Positions 8,171 through 10,449 of a DNA stretch of 10,449 nt are shown piece after piece. The position numbers and the translations under genes were made by a program. The stretch's first letter is position 1. Every line of letters begins with the position of its first letter. Source of the stretch: Ichthyophonus hoferi (lineage: Eukaryota; Opisthokonta; Ichthyosporea; Ichthyophonida; Ichthyophonidae); the NCBI GenBank assembly GCA_002751075.1, contig NAOQ01000189.1, positions 77,471-87,919 on the forward strand, written 5' to 3'. The notes below the pieces were generated by a model. That model had not been told where the DNA came from. It saw only the letters and a program-made list of their open reading frames with translations, and made no database searches.

Positions 8171-9071
8171 GGATGGTGTCTTCAAAATTTGTCGGTAAGT
8201 AGGTGAGCATTTTACATCAATGGGGGGCTTACTCACTCCACAAAAGTGCTCAAATTTTCATTTTTTGACCAAAATAGAATTTTTTCAGAATAGGTAGGTA
8301 GAGTCTAATATTACAATCAAAATCGATGTAGAGCCCAACCTTTAAACCTTTTATCGCTCTTATTTTAAACCTCAAATTCTGTTTTTTTGCTGTAGTTTGT
8401 GGGATCCGCCCGTACCCCAAGTCTTCTTCGATTGGCGGGGTATTTCAATTTGTGTTTCATCGCTTATTTATTGGTATGTTATTATCGGCAATAGTTATTT
8501 TTAGTGTGCCTGATTTTATACCTGCGATTAGATAGATAATTTGATAAGAGTCAAGATCGCAGAACCAAGATGACCTTCATGAGAGGCAGGCATCATTATG
8601 TCCATGGTGCCAACGACTTGTCCACAGGCTTCGGAGTCGCCAATTAAGTATTGTATAATAAAATTATATATATATTATGATTTTTTTAACAAATAATAAA
8701 GGAATGCAAAGTGTTGTGTCACGAATGCATTCATATTTGCCTATAACGGTAGTGTACATGTACACAGATATGCGAGGCTATATCCGGGTGTGCCGCGGGC
8801 CACATATGTATGAGTGCCCAGGGCCTTTATTATTTATTTCGGTTTAAATTTATATATACATACTTGTCTCATTTTATCTTGATAATCCAATGCTAATATA
8901 TCTCCTTTATGGCGGTGACTTAGCTAGCTACCTCATTGATGCAACTGCTCTTTTGATTTTTTTTATTGAACCGGATAAGGTAGCCATAAATTTCATTTCG
9001 CCAAGGAGATAAGAGTGACGTCAGATAGATGATATTATTGGTTATAAGTTTATTATTGGCTATAGTAGGTT
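8171..9071. other. 5' flank of the GT43 gene; possible dispersed repeat at about 8395-8645
   Basis: The part next to the start should hold the 5' UTR and promoter, but no TATA box or other site stands out. Two stretches, about 8400-8445 and 8565-8645, are clearly GC-richer than the surroundings. The second has a short open frame on the minus strand (GDSEACGQVVGTMD and onward), which I do not recognise. They could be part of an interspersed repeat or an unrecognised exon; the sequence alone does not settle it. Confidence 0.35.
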
Positions 9072-9430
9072 TTAAAATATTACCCAATTACAAGTTTCTT
9101 CTCTAAATGTTGATTTGATGTTAGTGGACCTGGTTTTTACTGGGCATTTTTTAGCTGGCGGCAGATAGTGTTTCACCTTTTTTGGAGCCCTTTCCTTTCG
9201 TCTTTGTATCCGTTAAACGAGTCTCTGCAAGTTTCGTGCCATTTCGCTTTTTTATCTAGTAAAGTCGCTGCTATACCAGTTTCATTATCTAGTCGATTCA
9301 GATACAGAATCATTAACATTTCCACATCTAAATCAGAAAGCATTTCTATGTCGTCTACCAAAGTTTTGAAACCTAACAGAAATTTTGGGGTTGGTATTCC
9401 GTTAAAGATATGTAAGCACATGGCCTTCAT
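9072..9430 (-). pseudogene. Broken fragment of an uncharacterised multicopy gene family (AKWHETC motif)
   Basis: A protein-like minus-strand frame with sensible codon use. An acidic helical part (LVDDIEMLSDLDVEM) is followed by LDNETGIAATLLDKKAKWHE and then TCRDSFN. From memory, GI-x-A/K-T-L and AKWH-x2-C-R-x3-FN recur in uncharacterised proteins present in many copies in invertebrate genomes; I cannot confirm this here. No start, domain boundary or complete protein is evident, and the fragment appears broken in at least one place. Whether it derives from a mobile element or a host gene is unknown. It has no evident link to the GT43 gene, which lies about 0.9 kb away on the same strand. Confidence 0.4.
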
Positions 9431-10449
9431 TAACAACTTCTTGACACTTCAATTTGTTCTGGTTGTATTATTATTATTTTTTTAAAAAAAAGTCTTTACT
9501 GAAAGACAGTGTAACGTGTTTCTCTTTTTTATACGAACCCATTTTACATTTAATTTTGTATTAAGAAAATTATATGTTTGCATTATATAGTGGCTTAGGC
9601 ACACTATAGTCACGAAATCCGTTTAGACGCTATAACTACGAGCCATAGATATAATAAATTACCAATTTTAATAATAAAAAAAGTCAACTTATATCTCTGA
9701 TAAAGTTGATTAACACTAGTTCGACCTGGAGGCCAAGTGATCAAAATACACGTTAATAAAGAAAAACCGTGTTTATTATTTTGTATCCCATTCCCTTTTA
9801 TATCCTGTATCGTTATCCCAGTATCTATGGAAACCGGATAGTACTAATATCGCGCTTTGATTTGAGTCTAACTCATTAGCAATATAAACTACCTCATTAG
9901 TAATATAAATGATCCAGTATGAGTCCGGCTCATTAGTAAGATAAGTGACCCGATATTATCATTTCACAAAAACATTAAGAAACAAAAAAACAACTATTTG
10001 GTTACTGATATTCTTGAAAGCAAAATATTATCTCTAAGATAACAGTTTATAAAGGCGAAATATGGTAACTTATTAAGAGATGCATGTATAAATATGCGCA
10101 TTCAGTTGTCGTAGCATTTAAACATTATCAAGTGCACCAACAATAATAAAAGAGCTACGTCTATAGCGCGACCCCTTGTAATCTTAAAAACATACCTATT
10201 CGTATTTACGAGTAAATTAGCCGCCCAAGAGCCGCCATTCGTATGAGAACCCAACGGGTTTAAATCATAAAACAAAAACTTGAATCATTTTTTAATGCCT
10301 AAATAAATAAGTAGACCAACATTGAATCGATTAAATCATTTTAGTGGGTTTTAGTGATCTATGAATAATATTAGTCAACCAATAGGGAGTTTTACAACAA
10401 ATCCCATAATTGCTTTGATAAACAGCCATAATTGATTCCTGCGATGAAC
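9431..10449. other. Right flank with no gene recognised
   Basis: AT-rich. Apart from the CTCATTAG repeats at 9862-9950, I see no coding segment or structured RNA. A GC-richer patch near 10220-10262 (ccgcccaagagccgcc) could not be assigned. Confidence 0.6.
9862..9950 (+). repeat. Imperfect direct repeats GAGTCY-RRCTCATTAG
   Basis: CTCATTAG occurs at 9872-9879, 9893-9900 and 9929-9936, each followed by a variant of YAATATAA. The first and third are preceded by GAGTC and two further matching bases, giving a longer unit repeated 57 bases apart, with a shorter copy between. Confidence 0.65.

Noticed and set aside
9168-9485. Plus-strand open frame of 105 residues
   Set aside because: Antisense shadow of the minus-strand fragment; Ser/Phe/Leu-rich with no recognisable motif.
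1-10449. CRISPR array, tRNA or rRNA genes, bacterial operon
   Set aside because: No regularly spaced repeats, no tRNA-like cloverleaf or rRNA core seen. The intron-split gene marks the window as eukaryotic.

Overview
The window is AT-rich animal nuclear DNA holding one recognisable gene. That gene is a complete, intron-split beta-1,3-glucuronosyltransferase (glycosyltransferase family 43, GlcAT/B3GAT type) on the minus strand. GT43 glucuronosyltransferases are animal Golgi enzymes. The base composition, the short exons (60 to 221 bases) and the introns of 0.3 to 1.6 kb fit an invertebrate. A digenean flatworm such as a schistosome relative is my guess from general appearance, not from any diagnostic marker.

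Layout, left to right. 1-2543: no gene found; the part next to the stop codon should hold the 3' UTR, with candidate poly(A) signals at 2421-2426 and 1961-1980. 2544-8146 (minus strand, so read from right to left): eight coding exons at 8146-8074, 7720-7557, 7021-6906, 6195-5975, 5232-5126, 4693-4592, 4269-4210 and 2651-2544. All seven introns are GT-AG and every junction keeps the reading frame. The coding sequence is 951 bases including the stop, giving 316 residues against about 335 for the human enzymes. 8147-9071: 5' flank with an alternative in-frame start at 8170 and a GC-richer stretch that may be a dispersed repeat. 9072-9430: a broken fragment on the minus strand that recalls an uncharacterised multicopy invertebrate gene family. 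9431-10449: no gene found, one small imperfect repeat at 9862-9950.

The predicted protein is a type II membrane protein: short cytoplasmic tail, one signal anchor split across exons 1 and 2, a short stem, and a lumenal catalytic domain starting at the PTY motif in exon 2. Almost every donor- and acceptor-binding residue known from human GlcAT-I is present, including the DDD metal site and the catalytic glutamate. The clear exception is a lysine where GlcAT-I has Arg310. The likely role is adding glucuronic acid to a galactose-ended acceptor, such as the proteoglycan linker or an HNK-1-like glycan; the sequence does not decide which. Other points of interest are a tight four-tract G-quadruplex motif in intron 5 on the transcript strand and a (TTTA)n microsatellite serving as the pyrimidine-rich tract of an acceptor site. 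I found no operon-like, mobile or multi-gene system.
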